A stretch of DNA of 56,905 bases from Promethearchaeota archaeon (GTDB taxonomy: Archaea > Asgardarchaeota > Lokiarchaeia > Sigyniarchaeales > SOKP01), in contig JAHPZE010000028.1 in the NCBI GenBank assembly GCA_019058365.1, forward strand, positions 1 to 56,905, in the 5' to 3' direction. The translations under genes and the position numbers were made by a program. Positions 8,615 to 17,879 of the stretch are shown here, piece after piece (the stretch's first letter is position 1; every line of letters starts with the position of its first letter). Below the pieces are notes generated by a model. That model worked only from the letters and a program-made list of their open reading frames with translations. It ran no database searches and was not told the origin of the DNA.

Positions 8615-9901
8615 ATGCCTACATGGTATGAGTCACAAGTAATTAAAGATCTGATGCCAATTTTGGGTGCGAGGGCTGTAAGAGGTCTAGAAACTAATTT
8701 TTTTTTATCAAGAATATATACTGGTAAATCATCGCTGCTCAAAGTTGCAAGATATTTAGAAGCAACGATTAATAAGGAGGATAGAAGGTCTTTAATTATA
8801 ACTGACGCATTTACTAAGAAATTTGTTAAAAATTTAGATGATATGCTTAAATTAATAGATATGGAATATAAAGTTTGGTCAGGAGTTTTACCAGAAGTTC
8901 CAGTTTCAACTATAGATGAAGGAGCAAAAGCTTGTAAAGAATATAACCCAAAAGTAATAATTGCTATTGGAGGAGGAAGCGTAATGGATACGGCTAAGAT
9001 GGTTTTAGTAAAGTATGAAAAGCCAGAACAAAATCTATTTATGATTTTACCGAGTATTGGTGCGGCTTTAGGATTACGCAAAAAGATTAAATATCTGATT
9101 GCAATACCCACTACCGCAGGAACTGGCTCTGAAATTGCTACTGCAGCTTTAATAACTGATACTTCGAGAGATCCTCCAAAAAAAATAGAAGTTGTACACG
9201 AGGAATTATTAGCAGATATCACTATATTGGACTCAGAATTTGTAAAAGATCTACCACCATTTTTAACAATGGCAACTGGTTTAGATGCTTTAGCACACGC
9301 AATGGGCTCTTTTACTACGAATTGGGGTAATCCTTATTTTGATGCGACCAATAAAACCACTATTGAAGAAATAATAAAATATTTACCTCGATCTTATAAA
9401 TATGGTGGAAAAGATATTGAAGCTCGAAGTCATATGCAAGTGGCTTCTACATTAGCGGCATTTGGTTCATACGGTAATATGGCTCCTGGAATAAATCATG
9501 CGTTAGGCCATAGTTTCGGAAAAATTTTCAGTGTCCATCATGGGATTGCTGTTAGTTTATTCTTGCCCTATGGGATTGCTTTTAAAGCGAAAGTTACTGA
9601 TAGATGGACACAATTATGTCCTATTTTGGGTGTAACTACAGAAAATAAAAGTAAAAATAATTTATTAAAAGAATTTGTTCAATCACTCAAAGATTTCATC
9701 CGTTCAGTTGATGGTCCTACTTGTATTAAGGAAATAAAAGAACCAAAAATAAGTAAACAAGACTATTTCGAAAAGTTAGATAAATTAGCAGATTATGCTA
9801 TGAATGATGCTGTGACGTTAACTGCATATCGTCCAATTAATGAAGAATTATATAGAAAAATATTTGAATATGCTTGGGATGGTGGCTTTATAGATTTTTA
9901 A
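8615..9901 (+). CDS. Iron-containing alcohol dehydrogenase
   Basis: This group III alcohol dehydrogenase has an NAD(P)-binding GGGSVMDTAK and the loop PTTAGTGSEIATAALITD. Metal ligands are expected at D201 (ADITILD), H228 (GLDALAHAMGSF) and the two histidine motifs NHALGHSFG and VHHGIA. At 428 residues it has the family's full length. The start ATG has a GGGG element about 10 bp upstream. It sits 22 bp before an aldehyde:ferredoxin oxidoreductase gene. The pair could link alcohol/aldehyde and aldehyde/acid steps for disposal or recovery of reductant in amino acid fermentation (inference). Confidence 0.85.
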   Translation: MPTWYESQVIKDLMPILGARAVRGLETNFFLSRIYTGKSSLLKVARYLEATINKEDRRSLIITDAFTKKFVKNLDDMLKLIDMEYKVWSGVLPEVPVSTIDEGAKACKEYNPKVIIAIGGGSVMDTAKMVLVKYEKPEQNLFMILPSIGAALGLRKKIKYLIAIPTTAGTGSEIATAALITDTSRDPPKKIEVVHEELLADITILDSEFVKDLPPFLTMATGLDALAHAMGSFTTNWGNPYFDATNKTTIEEIIKYLPRSYKYGGKDIEARSHMQVASTLAAFGSYGNMAPGINHALGHSFGKIFSVHHGIAVSLFLPYGIAFKAKVTDRWTQLCPILGVTTENKSKNNLLKEFVQSLKDFIRSVDGPTCIKEIKEPKISKQDYFEKLDKLADYAMNDAVTLTAYRPINEELYRKIFEYAWDGGFIDF

Positions 9902-9923
9902 TCAAAAATTTGAGGATAAAAAT

Positions 9924-11804
9924 ATGGAAAAAATAAATTACGGTTTTAATGGAAAAATTGCATATGTTAATTTAAATAATCAAACCATTGAAGTGAAAAA
10001 TTTAGATGCTCGGATCGCAAAAGAGTATCTTGGTGGTACTGGGCTAAGCGCTAAATTAACATATGATTTGCTATCAGATAAGGATTATGAAGAGATAAAA
10101 GATGATCCCTTATCAGAAAAAAATCCGTTAATTTTTGCTACTGGACCTATAACAGGTACAATTAGGCCATCTTCAGGTAGATATTCTGTAACTGGTATAT
10201 CACCACTTACTGGAATTTGGGGAGAAGGAACATCAGGGGGATTTTTTTGCATTTCTCTTAGGAATTGTGGGTTTGATGCAATAGTTATTGTCGGGAAATC
10301 TAAAGATCCTATATATCTATATATTCATAACCAAGTAATTGAATTTAAAGATGCTAGTAAACTATGGGGTAAAGATACTTATGAAACACAGTCACTTATT
10401 AAGAATGAGTTAAATAATGATAGAATTAAGGTTGCCACAATTGGAATCGGTGGTGAGAATCTAGTAAAATATGCTGGGATTATAAATGATGAGGGGAGAG
10501 CTATTGGTCGATGTGGGTTAGGAACAATAATGGGTTCAAAGAAATTGAAAGCTATTGCTATTCATGGAACAGAAAAAATTTCAATTGCAGATCCTACGAT
10601 AGGTAAGAAATTAATAAAGGAAGACGAAGAAGCAAAAAAAGGAAATCTCCTTAAAACAACAACGCCACTTTTATATACATTATACGGAACAAATTGTTAC
10701 TTAGATATTGGCATGGCTCTTGGTGATACTCCTGCTTATTATTTTACTGAGACAGAATTTCCAGCAGAAAAGTTAACAGGTAAAACATTAAGAGAAGAAT
10801 ATCCTGTTTTAGATTATGGTTGTGCGGGGTGCACTATACAGTGTGGTAAACAAACAATTATTCAAGACAATGGCGAAGAAATAAAAGTTGATGGCCCTGA
10901 GTATGAAACTGTTGCTGCATTCGGGCCCTTACTAGGCATTTTTGAATCTAAAGATGTAATTTTAGCAAATCATTTATGCAATAGATACGGAATAGATACA
11001 ATTTCTTGTGGTGTGAGTATTGCTTTTTTGATATATCTTGTTGAAAATAATATACAGATTGATAGTATAAAGCAATTATTAGTGGATGTGAATCTTGAAG
11101 AATTAAAATGGAGTAAAGGAGCTATATTATTAAAATTAATCGAGAAAATTTCAAAGAGGGATGGAATAGGAGACTTACTTGCTGAAGGAGTAAGAGCAAT
11201 GGCGAAAAGACTTAATGTTGATCCAGAATTGGCTGCTCATGTAAAGGGTTTAGAAATGCCAATGCACGATCCTAGAGCCTTTGCTGGACAAGCTTTAAGC
11301 TATATTACATCTTGTGTAGGAGGAAGCCATCAAAAATGTGATTGGTACAGTGTTGAAATAACAACTGCCTCTTATCCAGATTTACGTGTGAAAATTGGCA
11401 AAAGTAGATCATTAATAAAAGGAAGAGAAAAAGGAGTTATGGCTTTACAAGATATTAGAGCCATAGATGATTCAGCTGTTAATTGTAGTTTTGCTAATCT
11501 TAGCTTGGAACATACTACAGGTCATATTAATGCTTCAACTGGGTTTGATTATAATAAAAAATCAATATTAAGGGTTGGAGAACGAATTAACAATCTTAAA
11601 AGATTGATCAACTGTAATTTAGGAATTACAAGACAAGATGATAGGTTACCAGGAATCTTGACTGAGGAGTTAAAAACAGGAAAAACGGTTCACGTGAAAT
11701 TAGATTTAGAAGAGAATCTAAAAGTTTATTATAATAAGAGAGGGTGGGATTGGGATACAGGCAGACCCTCTGAAGAAAAATTAAAAGAACTTAACATAAT
11801 TTAA
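9924..11804 (+). CDS. Aldehyde:ferredoxin oxidoreductase (tungsten type)
   Basis: The 626-residue protein is collinear with the AOR family. The N-terminal domain has YLGGTGLSAKL and PITGTIRPSSGRYSVTG, the tungstopterin region. The [4Fe-4S] ligands are C300, C303 and C307 (CAGCTIQC) and a fourth Cys at about 521 (VNCSFANLS). GPEYETVAAFGPLLG and YGIDTISCGV are further family hallmarks. These enzymes oxidise aldehydes to acids and reduce ferredoxin in the cytoplasm. It is translated just after the iron alcohol dehydrogenase and likely forms an operon with it. No tungstopterin synthesis genes are in the window. Confidence 0.9.
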   Translation: MEKINYGFNGKIAYVNLNNQTIEVKNLDARIAKEYLGGTGLSAKLTYDLLSDKDYEEIKDDPLSEKNPLIFATGPITGTIRPSSGRYSVTGISPLTGIWGEGTSGGFFCISLRNCGFDAIVIVGKSKDPIYLYIHNQVIEFKDASKLWGKDTYETQSLIKNELNNDRIKVATIGIGGENLVKYAGIINDEGRAIGRCGLGTIMGSKKLKAIAIHGTEKISIADPTIGKKLIKEDEEAKKGNLLKTTTPLLYTLYGTNCYLDIGMALGDTPAYYFTETEFPAEKLTGKTLREEYPVLDYGCAGCTIQCGKQTIIQDNGEEIKVDGPEYETVAAFGPLLGIFESKDVILANHLCNRYGIDTISCGVSIAFLIYLVENNIQIDSIKQLLVDVNLEELKWSKGAILLKLIEKISKRDGIGDLLAEGVRAMAKRLNVDPELAAHVKGLEMPMHDPRAFAGQALSYITSCVGGSHQKCDWYSVEITTASYPDLRVKIGKSRSLIKGREKGVMALQDIRAIDDSAVNCSFANLSLEHTTGHINASTGFDYNKKSILRVGERINNLKRLINCNLGITRQDDRLPGILTEELKTGKTVHVKLDLEENLKVYYNKRGWDWDTGRPSEEKLKELNII

Positions 11805-11852
11805 AATAAATTTTAATTTACTACTATTATTATTTGAATTTTATTGATTAAT

Positions 11853-12797
11853 ATGAATGTAAATAGTATTAAACGTATTTTGATTGTGGGAGCAGGAACG
11901 ATGGGACACTCAATTGCTCAGATATATGCTCAAGCAGGATATGATGTTGATTTAGTAGATAATAATGATGAAAAATTAATTCATGCTATAAGATTAATAG
12001 AATCAAACCTAAATATCCTTGCTGAATTTAAAAGAGTATATAATGAAGAAATTCCTAAGATTCTTAATAGAATTAATCCTACCACAAATTTAAAGAAAGC
12101 TGCTGAAAATGCAGACTTAATAACAGAAGTTGTTAGTGAAGTCCCTGAAGTGAAAAAAAGTGTGTTTTTCCAATTAGATAAATATTGTTCTGAAGAGGCT
12201 ATTTTAGCAAGTAACACTTCAACCTTAGATATCTTTAAGATAATTAAAAATATTAATAAAATCGAACGTGTGATTACCCATCATTATTATGCACCACCCC
12301 ATATTATACCACTCGTTGAAATAGCCCCTAGTCGAAAAACATCAAAGGAAGTTATAGATGTTTCGATAAGGATAATGGAAAAAGTTGGCAAAAAACCAAT
12401 TTTAATGAAAAAGTTTGCCCCTTTATACATCGTAAATAAAATCCAAAATGCTATCACTGGAGCCATGTACGAACTTATAACGAGGGGTTTAGCAACACCA
12501 AAACAAATTGATTTGGCACTAAAAACGTCGCTAGGAATTAAACTTCCAGTTGTAGGTCAAATTCAGTCTCAAGACTTTATGGGATTAGATTTAATAAATG
12601 ATATTTTAAAGACAAGAGGCATTAATGTAAATTTTATTAATGATAAAATAGAACAAGGACATCTAGGTGTAAAATCAGGGAAGGGATTTTATGATTATAA
12701 AGGACGGAGCGAACAAGAAATTCTCGAAAAAAGAGATAGATTATGTCTCCAAATATTAGAACTTCTTGAAAAGATAAATGCGTTTGACCCGATTTAA
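11853..12797 (+). CDS. 3-hydroxyacyl-CoA dehydrogenase
   Basis: The protein has VGAGTMGHSIAQIYAQAGY (NAD site, from residue 12), a SNTSTLDIFKI active-site strand and the catalytic stretch ITHHYYAPPHIIPLVEIAP. It ends with HLGVKSGKGFYDYKGR, as in 3-hydroxybutyryl-CoA dehydrogenases. I prefer the ATG at 11853 (314 residues) over the in-frame TTG nine bases upstream. The gene overlaps the convergent ATP-NAD-kinase-like gene by four bases. It is the second HCDH family member in the window and differs clearly from the one at 6.5 kb. Confidence 0.8.
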   Translation: MNVNSIKRILIVGAGTMGHSIAQIYAQAGYDVDLVDNNDEKLIHAIRLIESNLNILAEFKRVYNEEIPKILNRINPTTNLKKAAENADLITEVVSEVPEVKKSVFFQLDKYCSEEAILASNTSTLDIFKIIKNINKIERVITHHYYAPPHIIPLVEIAPSRKTSKEVIDVSIRIMEKVGKKPILMKKFAPLYIVNKIQNAITGAMYELITRGLATPKQIDLALKTSLGIKLPVVGQIQSQDFMGLDLINDILKTRGINVNFINDKIEQGHLGVKSGKGFYDYKGRSEQEILEKRDRLCLQILELLEKINAFDPI

Positions 12798-13900
12798 CAT
12801 TCAATTTGAATAATTAATTCTTCCTTATATCCAATTATAACTTTAGTAAATCCTTTAAACTGTTCATCAACCTTAAAATCACCACTATCCACTCTTAAAC
12901 ACTTTAATTCTCTCATCTTATTACTGGTAGCAATAATTCTTATATTTTTTTTCCCAACTACTTTTAGAATATTAGGAGTAAATTGTTTATTTCCTCTTCC
13001 AAAAATAAAACCTTGTCCACCTATAGGAGATACAATAATCTCAGCATTTGGATATAAGCTAATTAATTCCAAAATTCCCATTTCATTTAAATCTTTTCCA
13101 AGAATTTGTTTATTATAAACTGCATCTATCCCTAAAAGAGTTTTAGGCAAACTTAAATTATCTGTAATGGCTTTTATTGTAGTACCAGGCCCCAATAAAT
13201 ATAAAATATCATTTTTCATATTTTCAATAATAAATTGAGCAATTTCTTGTTTATTTTCTTCTATAGTTCTCCCAGATCCAGAACCTGTTTTGCCTGATTG
13301 TATTAAACTTAATATTTTTGGTACTTTCAAATATCCGTATAATTTTGCTTGTAATATATCCTTGCGAAAAAGTTCCTCATCAATATCAAGAACTTCTTTT
13401 TCCTGAGTTTCAATCGTTTCTTCGATAAATTTATCAATAATTTGTGCTGCGGCTCTAGGATTAATAGCAAAAACAGAGCTAAACATTTTTACACCAGCTG
13501 GTAATGCAAGCACTGGTTTTTCTAACCCAATTGAATCAAAAATATCTCGTGCAGTTCCATCTCCCCCACAAAAGATTAATAGATCAATACTTTCCCTAAC
13601 CAATTGTTTTGCAATTCTTTTTGTGTCTTCTTTTGTCGTGTCTTTACCAGTTTCTCCTATGATTCTATAGTCCATACCAATATCTTTTACAACATTGGCT
13701 CCCATCTTACCTGGTGCAACCAAAAGGGTAATATTGTCTTTATTTTTTACATTCGACAACAATTCATTTGCTCGTATTGGAGTTACTGGTGTAGCACCCA
13801 TCTTTATTGCTTCTTTGTATATCTCTCCATCAGTTCCTTTAAGACCTACGCTTCCGCCCATTCCAGCAATTGGATTTATAATTAAACCAATTTTTTTCAT
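12794..13900 (-). CDS. ATP-NAD kinase family protein (AcoX/COG3199-like)
   Basis: The 368-residue protein begins GLIINPIAGMGGSVGLKG and has the diagnostic GGDGT motif at 112-116. It continues with VLALPAGVKMFSSVFAINP and a C-terminal domain containing LLGPGTTIKAI. This is the archaeal and bacterial NAD kinase-like family related to AcoX rather than classical PpnK. True NAD kinase activity is therefore uncertain. It is a single gene. Its stop overlaps that of the convergent dehydrogenase gene. Confidence 0.8.
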   Translation of the reverse strand: MKKIGLIINPIAGMGGSVGLKGTDGEIYKEAIKMGATPVTPIRANELLSNVKNKDNITLLVAPGKMGANVVKDIGMDYRIIGETGKDTTKEDTKRIAKQLVRESIDLLIFCGGDGTARDIFDSIGLEKPVLALPAGVKMFSSVFAINPRAAAQIIDKFIEETIETQEKEVLDIDEELFRKDILQAKLYGYLKVPKILSLIQSGKTGSGSGRTIEENKQEIAQFIIENMKNDILYLLGPGTTIKAITDNLSLPKTLLGIDAVYNKQILGKDLNEMGILELISLYPNAEIIVSPIGGQGFIFGRGNKQFTPNILKVVGKKNIRIIATSNKMRELKCLRVDSGDFKVDEQFKGFTKVIIGYKEELIIQIEC

Positions 13901-14040
13901 TTTGTTAAATTATTTTTCGATTTTTGGTTTTATTCATTAGATTCTAACTTTAAACCCAATTAAATAGAAATTTTAATATTTATTAAAATATTTTAAATTT
14001 GAATAATTAAATCTTTTAATTTAACTATTAATATGCATCT

Positions 14041-14667
14041 ATGGAATATTGGAATAATAGATTCTCGGAAAAAGGAAAAATTTGGGGCACTGAACCTAGC
14101 AAAACCGCATTATACGCTTTTAAATTATTTATAGAATATGATATAAAAAAAATTTTAATTCCTGGTGCTGGTTATGGTCGACATACAAAATTCTTTTCAA
14201 TACATAATTATGATGTAACTGGAATTGAAATTTCTGAAAAAGGTATATCCCTGGCTAAAAAACTTGATTCAAAGTCGAATCTAATATTAGGATCTGTGCT
14301 AGATATGCCATTTGATGATGAGATCTATGATGCTATATTTTGTTATAACTTATTTCACTTATTACTTGAAAAACAACGAATCTCATTTATAGAAAAATGC
14401 TATAATCAACTTAGAAATGCTGGATTTATCTTTTTTTCAGTATTTTCTGAACAAGAAGAGAGTTTTGGCAGAGGAACTAAAATTGAGGAGAATACTTTCG
14501 AAAGTAAGCCCTATAGACCTACACATTACTTTACAGAAGAAGATTTATTACAGCACTTCTATGCTTTCTCTGTGATTGAAACAGGTATTATTGAAGAAAA
14601 AGAAAATCATGGTGAGCTTGGACCACATACTCACAGATTAAGATATATTTTTGTAAAAAAAGAATAG
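14041..14667 (+). CDS. SAM-dependent methyltransferase (TehB/TPMT-like)
   Basis: The 208-residue protein starts EYWNNRFSEKGKIWGTEPSK, typical of TehB/thiopurine-methyltransferase-like enzymes. It has motif I ILIPGAGYGRHTKFF, the acidic residue of VTGIEISEKGI and GSVLDMPFDDEIYDAIF. The C-terminal part has the family-like LGPHTHRLRYIFVKK ending. The atypical PGAGYGR replaces DxGxGxG. These enzymes often methylate small or xenobiotic compounds. The substrate is unknown. Confidence 0.75.
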   Translation: MEYWNNRFSEKGKIWGTEPSKTALYAFKLFIEYDIKKILIPGAGYGRHTKFFSIHNYDVTGIEISEKGISLAKKLDSKSNLILGSVLDMPFDDEIYDAIFCYNLFHLLLEKQRISFIEKCYNQLRNAGFIFFSVFSEQEESFGRGTKIEENTFESKPYRPTHYFTEEDLLQHFYAFSVIETGIIEEKENHGELGPHTHRLRYIFVKKE

Positions 14668-14684
14668 GAAATTATAAAGTTTTA

Positions 14685-15830
14685 CTATATCTTATTTATA
14701 GGATATTTCCCGAATTTATTCACTGTTTTTAAAATTGTTGGCACGGTAGTTAACATATGTAGAAATGACGGAAATCCTTCTGAAGTACCCATAAGAAAAT
14801 TATTTCCGGGAGCAGCACTATTAAGCATTTCTCGAACTTTCAATCTAACAGCTTTTTGGCCTTGAAGGCTTACTGGTTCAGGAAAATTCGCCCAAATTAC
14901 TTTGTCTTTCCATAGTTTCCTAGCATCCTCAATTAAGAAATCTCCTACAGGAGGCGGTGTGAAACTTTCAATCACATCAATACGTGTTTTAGCAATAAGA
15001 TTAGCGATGTTTTTTAAAGTACCATCCATATGTACTATATATATTTTATCTTGTTTATGAATTATATCTGCGACTTCATTATAAAAAGGGAGACTATATT
15101 TTTCGAATAGTTTAGGACTGGTTATAAGGCTAGTAACATTATCTGGACCCCAAATAGCATCAGCTGGAGATTCTGCTGCAATTTTATAAATTTCTAATTC
15201 CTTTTTGTATATTACTCCATAAAGTTCATCGAATTCTTTTTGATGCATGTAATAATCTAAAGCAAGCGTTTTAGGTCCCATCAACATGATAAGAGATTGA
15301 ATAGGCGACTTGGGTACAAATGTGTCAACAACCCCATAGTTTCCTAATATCATTTGGAACTCTTTTAGATCATCATAATATGGAATATATTCAGCATCGT
15401 CTATAAGATATTTAATAACTTCATAATCCTCAAGGGTTTTAATTATAAATCCATCTTCAGGAAACCATGGAAGCTGAATTGACATATCCAATCCTTTCAC
15501 ACTCGCTTTTAGAGTAGCATCTCCTTTGGGAGTACTAATTCTTCCCGTTATATCATGAGGACTATCTAATGCCATGAGAATATCTACAGGAGACCATGAA
15601 GTATGGCTTCCATAGTGATGAACGATATCCATCCTAGCATTCGGGCAAGAAACTTTATGTGATTGAGTAACCATTGATGCATGAATACATAATCCTTTAT
15701 CTAATAGTTTTCGCCATGGTTCATAAACTGCAAGCCCTGCTAATTGTAGAGTCTCTAAATAAACTGAATATGGTATTATGTCTGGTTCTTCACGATGAAG
15801 AACTGCTAAAATTCTTTCTTTAGCATTCAT
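14685..15830 (-). CDS. Uroporphyrinogen decarboxylase-type corrinoid methyltransferase
   Basis: The N-terminus NAKERILAVLHREEPDIIP and the overall pattern place this in the UROD/MtaA superfamily, whose members move methyl groups to or from corrinoid proteins. The barrel-end motif reads VHMDGTLKN. Zinc-dependent MtaA/MtbA enzymes have HxCG here, so an Asp replaces the Cys ligand. The start is the ATG at 15830 (381 residues): it overlaps the corrinoid gene's TGA as ATGA. The in-frame GTG at 15842 is less likely. Translational coupling to the corrinoid protein supports a methyltransferase role. The methyl donor is unknown. Confidence 0.75.
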   Translation of the reverse strand: MNAKERILAVLHREEPDIIPYSVYLETLQLAGLAVYEPWRKLLDKGLCIHASMVTQSHKVSCPNARMDIVHHYGSHTSWSPVDILMALDSPHDITGRISTPKGDATLKASVKGLDMSIQLPWFPEDGFIIKTLEDYEVIKYLIDDAEYIPYYDDLKEFQMILGNYGVVDTFVPKSPIQSLIMLMGPKTLALDYYMHQKEFDELYGVIYKKELEIYKIAAESPADAIWGPDNVTSLITSPKLFEKYSLPFYNEVADIIHKQDKIYIVHMDGTLKNIANLIAKTRIDVIESFTPPPVGDFLIEDARKLWKDKVIWANFPEPVSLQGQKAVRLKVREMLNSAAPGNNFLMGTSEGFPSFLHMLTTVPTILKTVNKFGKYPINKI

Positions 15831-16474
15831 AACCCAACCCACCCCTTACATTTCTTAACCCCATCAATAACATTCTTAGCTAAGGCGTCAGCACCGATAT
15901 CATCAACAAATTCTTGAGTTATGGGAGCACCACCAATAATTATCTTAATTCCATTTCGGAGGTTAGCATTTTCAAGCGCCTTCAATGTGTTACTCACTTC
16001 TGGCATCGTTAGAGTAATCAATGTTGAAATCGCGAGAATATCGGGCTTTTCATTTCTCACGCTCTCTACAAATTTATCTGGTGATACATCAACCCCTAAA
16101 TCAATGACTTCAAATCCCTCAGCTTGAAGGAAAAAACTAACAATATTTTTACCGATATCATGCATATCGCTTTTTGCTGTACCAATAACAATTTTACCAA
16201 GATTTTTTCTCTTCTCAGTACCTTTAATGTGAGGTTCTAAAATTTTCATTGCTTTTTTTACTATTTCAGCTGCCATGAAAAGTTCAGGTAAAAAAAATTC
16301 TTCATTTTCGAATTTATCCCCAATTATTGTCAAAGCTTTTGTGATTGCCATCTCAATAAATTTATAAGGGTCTATCCCTTGAGATATTGCGTTTTTACAT
16401 GCGTCTTTAGCACTTTTCATGTCCATATTCACTGTGGCATTAATAAAATCTTCAGCAATTTTTTCTTCTATCAT
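15827..16474 (-). CDS. Corrinoid (B12-binding) methyltransferase protein, MtbC/MtaC-like
   Basis: The protein has an N-terminal helical B12-cap domain (residues about 1-85) and a Rossmann B12-binding domain. The base-off motif is DMHDIGKN, with the cobalt-ligand histidine at H105, and the domain continues with VIDLGVDVSPDKFVE and IIIGGAPITQEF. I use the ATG at 16474 (215 residues), the family's usual length, instead of an upstream TTG at 16504. It would carry the methyl group between the partner UROD-type enzyme and another protein. Only one methyltransferase partner is encoded here. No RamA-like activase is seen. Confidence 0.85.
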   Translation of the reverse strand: MIEEKIAEDFINATVNMDMKSAKDACKNAISQGIDPYKFIEMAITKALTIIGDKFENEEFFLPELFMAAEIVKKAMKILEPHIKGTEKRKNLGKIVIGTAKSDMHDIGKNIVSFFLQAEGFEVIDLGVDVSPDKFVESVRNEKPDILAISTLITLTMPEVSNTLKALENANLRNGIKIIIGGAPITQEFVDDIGADALAKNVIDGVKKCKGWVGL

Positions 16475-16555
16475 TTTCTTTAATAGTTTAATAATTTTTA
16501 ACAATGATAATAGATTCGTTTAAGGATTATTTATTAATATTCTATTGAGATTAAG

Positions 16556-17407
16556 TTATTTTTTACCTAATTTTTTACGTGCTTTCTTATAATCACGATC
16601 TAAGAACCAACGAACAAGTTTAGGAAAAAGTCTGTTTATATAACGAATCGATTTTGCCATACCTGGACTTATATGGAACTTATTTTTCATAACTTTTTCA
16701 ATCACGTATTCTGCAACCTCTTTGGGTTCTAAAAGCCCTCCAGATTCAGACATCATCATACATTCCTGTGGTTTACCCTCATTTTCAGTTGTGAGACCAG
16801 GAGTATTTGTATCAGGGGGATAAACTATAGAACATTTAATATTATAAGGTTTTAACTCGTTGCGTAAGACTTCAGCCAATCCTACAATAGCAAATTTAGT
16901 AGGGGCATATGCTCCATATCCCATTATACCCATATATCCCATCATTGATGAGAAATAGATGAGGTGTCCTCTTTTTTCTTTCATAAAATATGGAAGCACA
17001 ATAATAGTGGGTATTAACTGACCGTAATAATTAGTTTTCATATTTTTTTTAAAATCATCTAGGATGTAATCCTCAAAATATTTCGGGATGGCAAATCCTA
17101 CTATATTGAAGAGATAGTCTGGAAATTTGTACTTTTTGATGAAATTTTCAAGTAAAGGTTTTAGTTTTTCCATATCTGTAGCATCACAAGAAATTATCTC
17201 TATAAATTGAGACTCTTCTGAAATAAGTTTCTTAACCTCCTCTGCAGCTTCCTCTAAAACAGATTGTCGTCTAGCAACTATCAGTGCACTTCCGCCTAAT
17301 TGTACAAACTGTTTTGCTAGTTCCCTTCCCATTCCTGTTGAACCTCCAATTAAAAATGCGAGTTTCCCTTTAAAAGGTTTTTTTTTGATTAGCTTTTCTT
17401 TAACCAT
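16556..17407 (-). CDS. Short-chain dehydrogenase, 3-ketodihydrosphingosine reductase-like
   Basis: This SDR has a TGxxxGxG-type motif as GGSTGMGREL (21-30), the active-site Ser at 153/154 (YFSSMMGYMG) and Y167-APT-K171. The stretch from the catalytic Tyr onward (LAEVLRNELKPYN, then YPPDTNTPGLTTEN) closely resembles eukaryotic KDSR/Tsc10, which reduces 3-ketodihydrosphingosine. The C-terminus (residues about 245-283) is amphipathic and very basic, consistent with membrane association. Related bacterial SDRs exist, so lipid specificity is inference. It is followed upstream by a small membrane protein and a second SDR on the same strand. Confidence 0.75.
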   Translation of the reverse strand: MVKEKLIKKKPFKGKLAFLIGGSTGMGRELAKQFVQLGGSALIVARRQSVLEEAAEEVKKLISEESQFIEIISCDATDMEKLKPLLENFIKKYKFPDYLFNIVGFAIPKYFEDYILDDFKKNMKTNYYGQLIPTIIVLPYFMKEKRGHLIYFSSMMGYMGIMGYGAYAPTKFAIVGLAEVLRNELKPYNIKCSIVYPPDTNTPGLTTENEGKPQECMMMSESGGLLEPKEVAEYVIEKVMKNKFHISPGMAKSIRYINRLFPKLVRWFLDRDYKKARKKLGKK

Positions 17408-17427
17408 TCTTTATAACCTCTCTTAGT

Positions 17428-17838
17428 TTAAAAAATCCTAAGTCCAAATGCACCAAAAATGATAAAAATGGGGCCAAATAATAACGTAAGAACAACAACA
17501 CCAATATTTACTATCGCATCAAATCCATACTTCTTTCTATCAAATTTCTTATTTTGGATATTAAAAGCTAAATCAATGATTCCTAAAAACATCATTCCGC
17601 TTCCAGCTAATGCGGAAAAGAAATATCCATATGTTTGCTCTAAAAGTAGACCAATTGCAGCTATGAGAAGATTAGGTACAATCCATCCTAAATCTGGAAA
17701 TGGAAATGATAATTCATGCTTACGTTCCACTTCTGACATTTTAGGATTTCGATATTCTGTAATATAAAAGGCTAACCAAAATCCAACAAATAAAAATATC
17801 CAAATAATCTGAAATATGGCAATTATTATATTTATCAA
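17428..17838 (-). CDS. Small four-helix membrane protein
   Basis: I do not recognise the family. The 136-residue protein has four hydrophobic stretches (about residues 3-25, 50-67, 72-92 and 108-135). A conserved-looking polar loop with SFPFPDLGWIVPN lies between the first two. It sits between two SDR genes on the same strand, with gaps of about 20 and 40 bp, suggesting a three-gene operon acting on a hydrophobic substrate at the membrane. This role is inferred only from context. Confidence 0.6.
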   Translation of the reverse strand: MINIIIAIFQIIWIFLFVGFWLAFYITEYRNPKMSEVERKHELSFPFPDLGWIVPNLLIAAIGLLLEQTYGYFFSALAGSGMMFLGIIDLAFNIQNKKFDRKKYGFDAIVNIGVVVLTLLFGPIFIIFGAFGLRIF

Positions 17839-17879
17839 TTTTCTTACCTCACTTTTTCTATTAATTATGTTATATTAAA

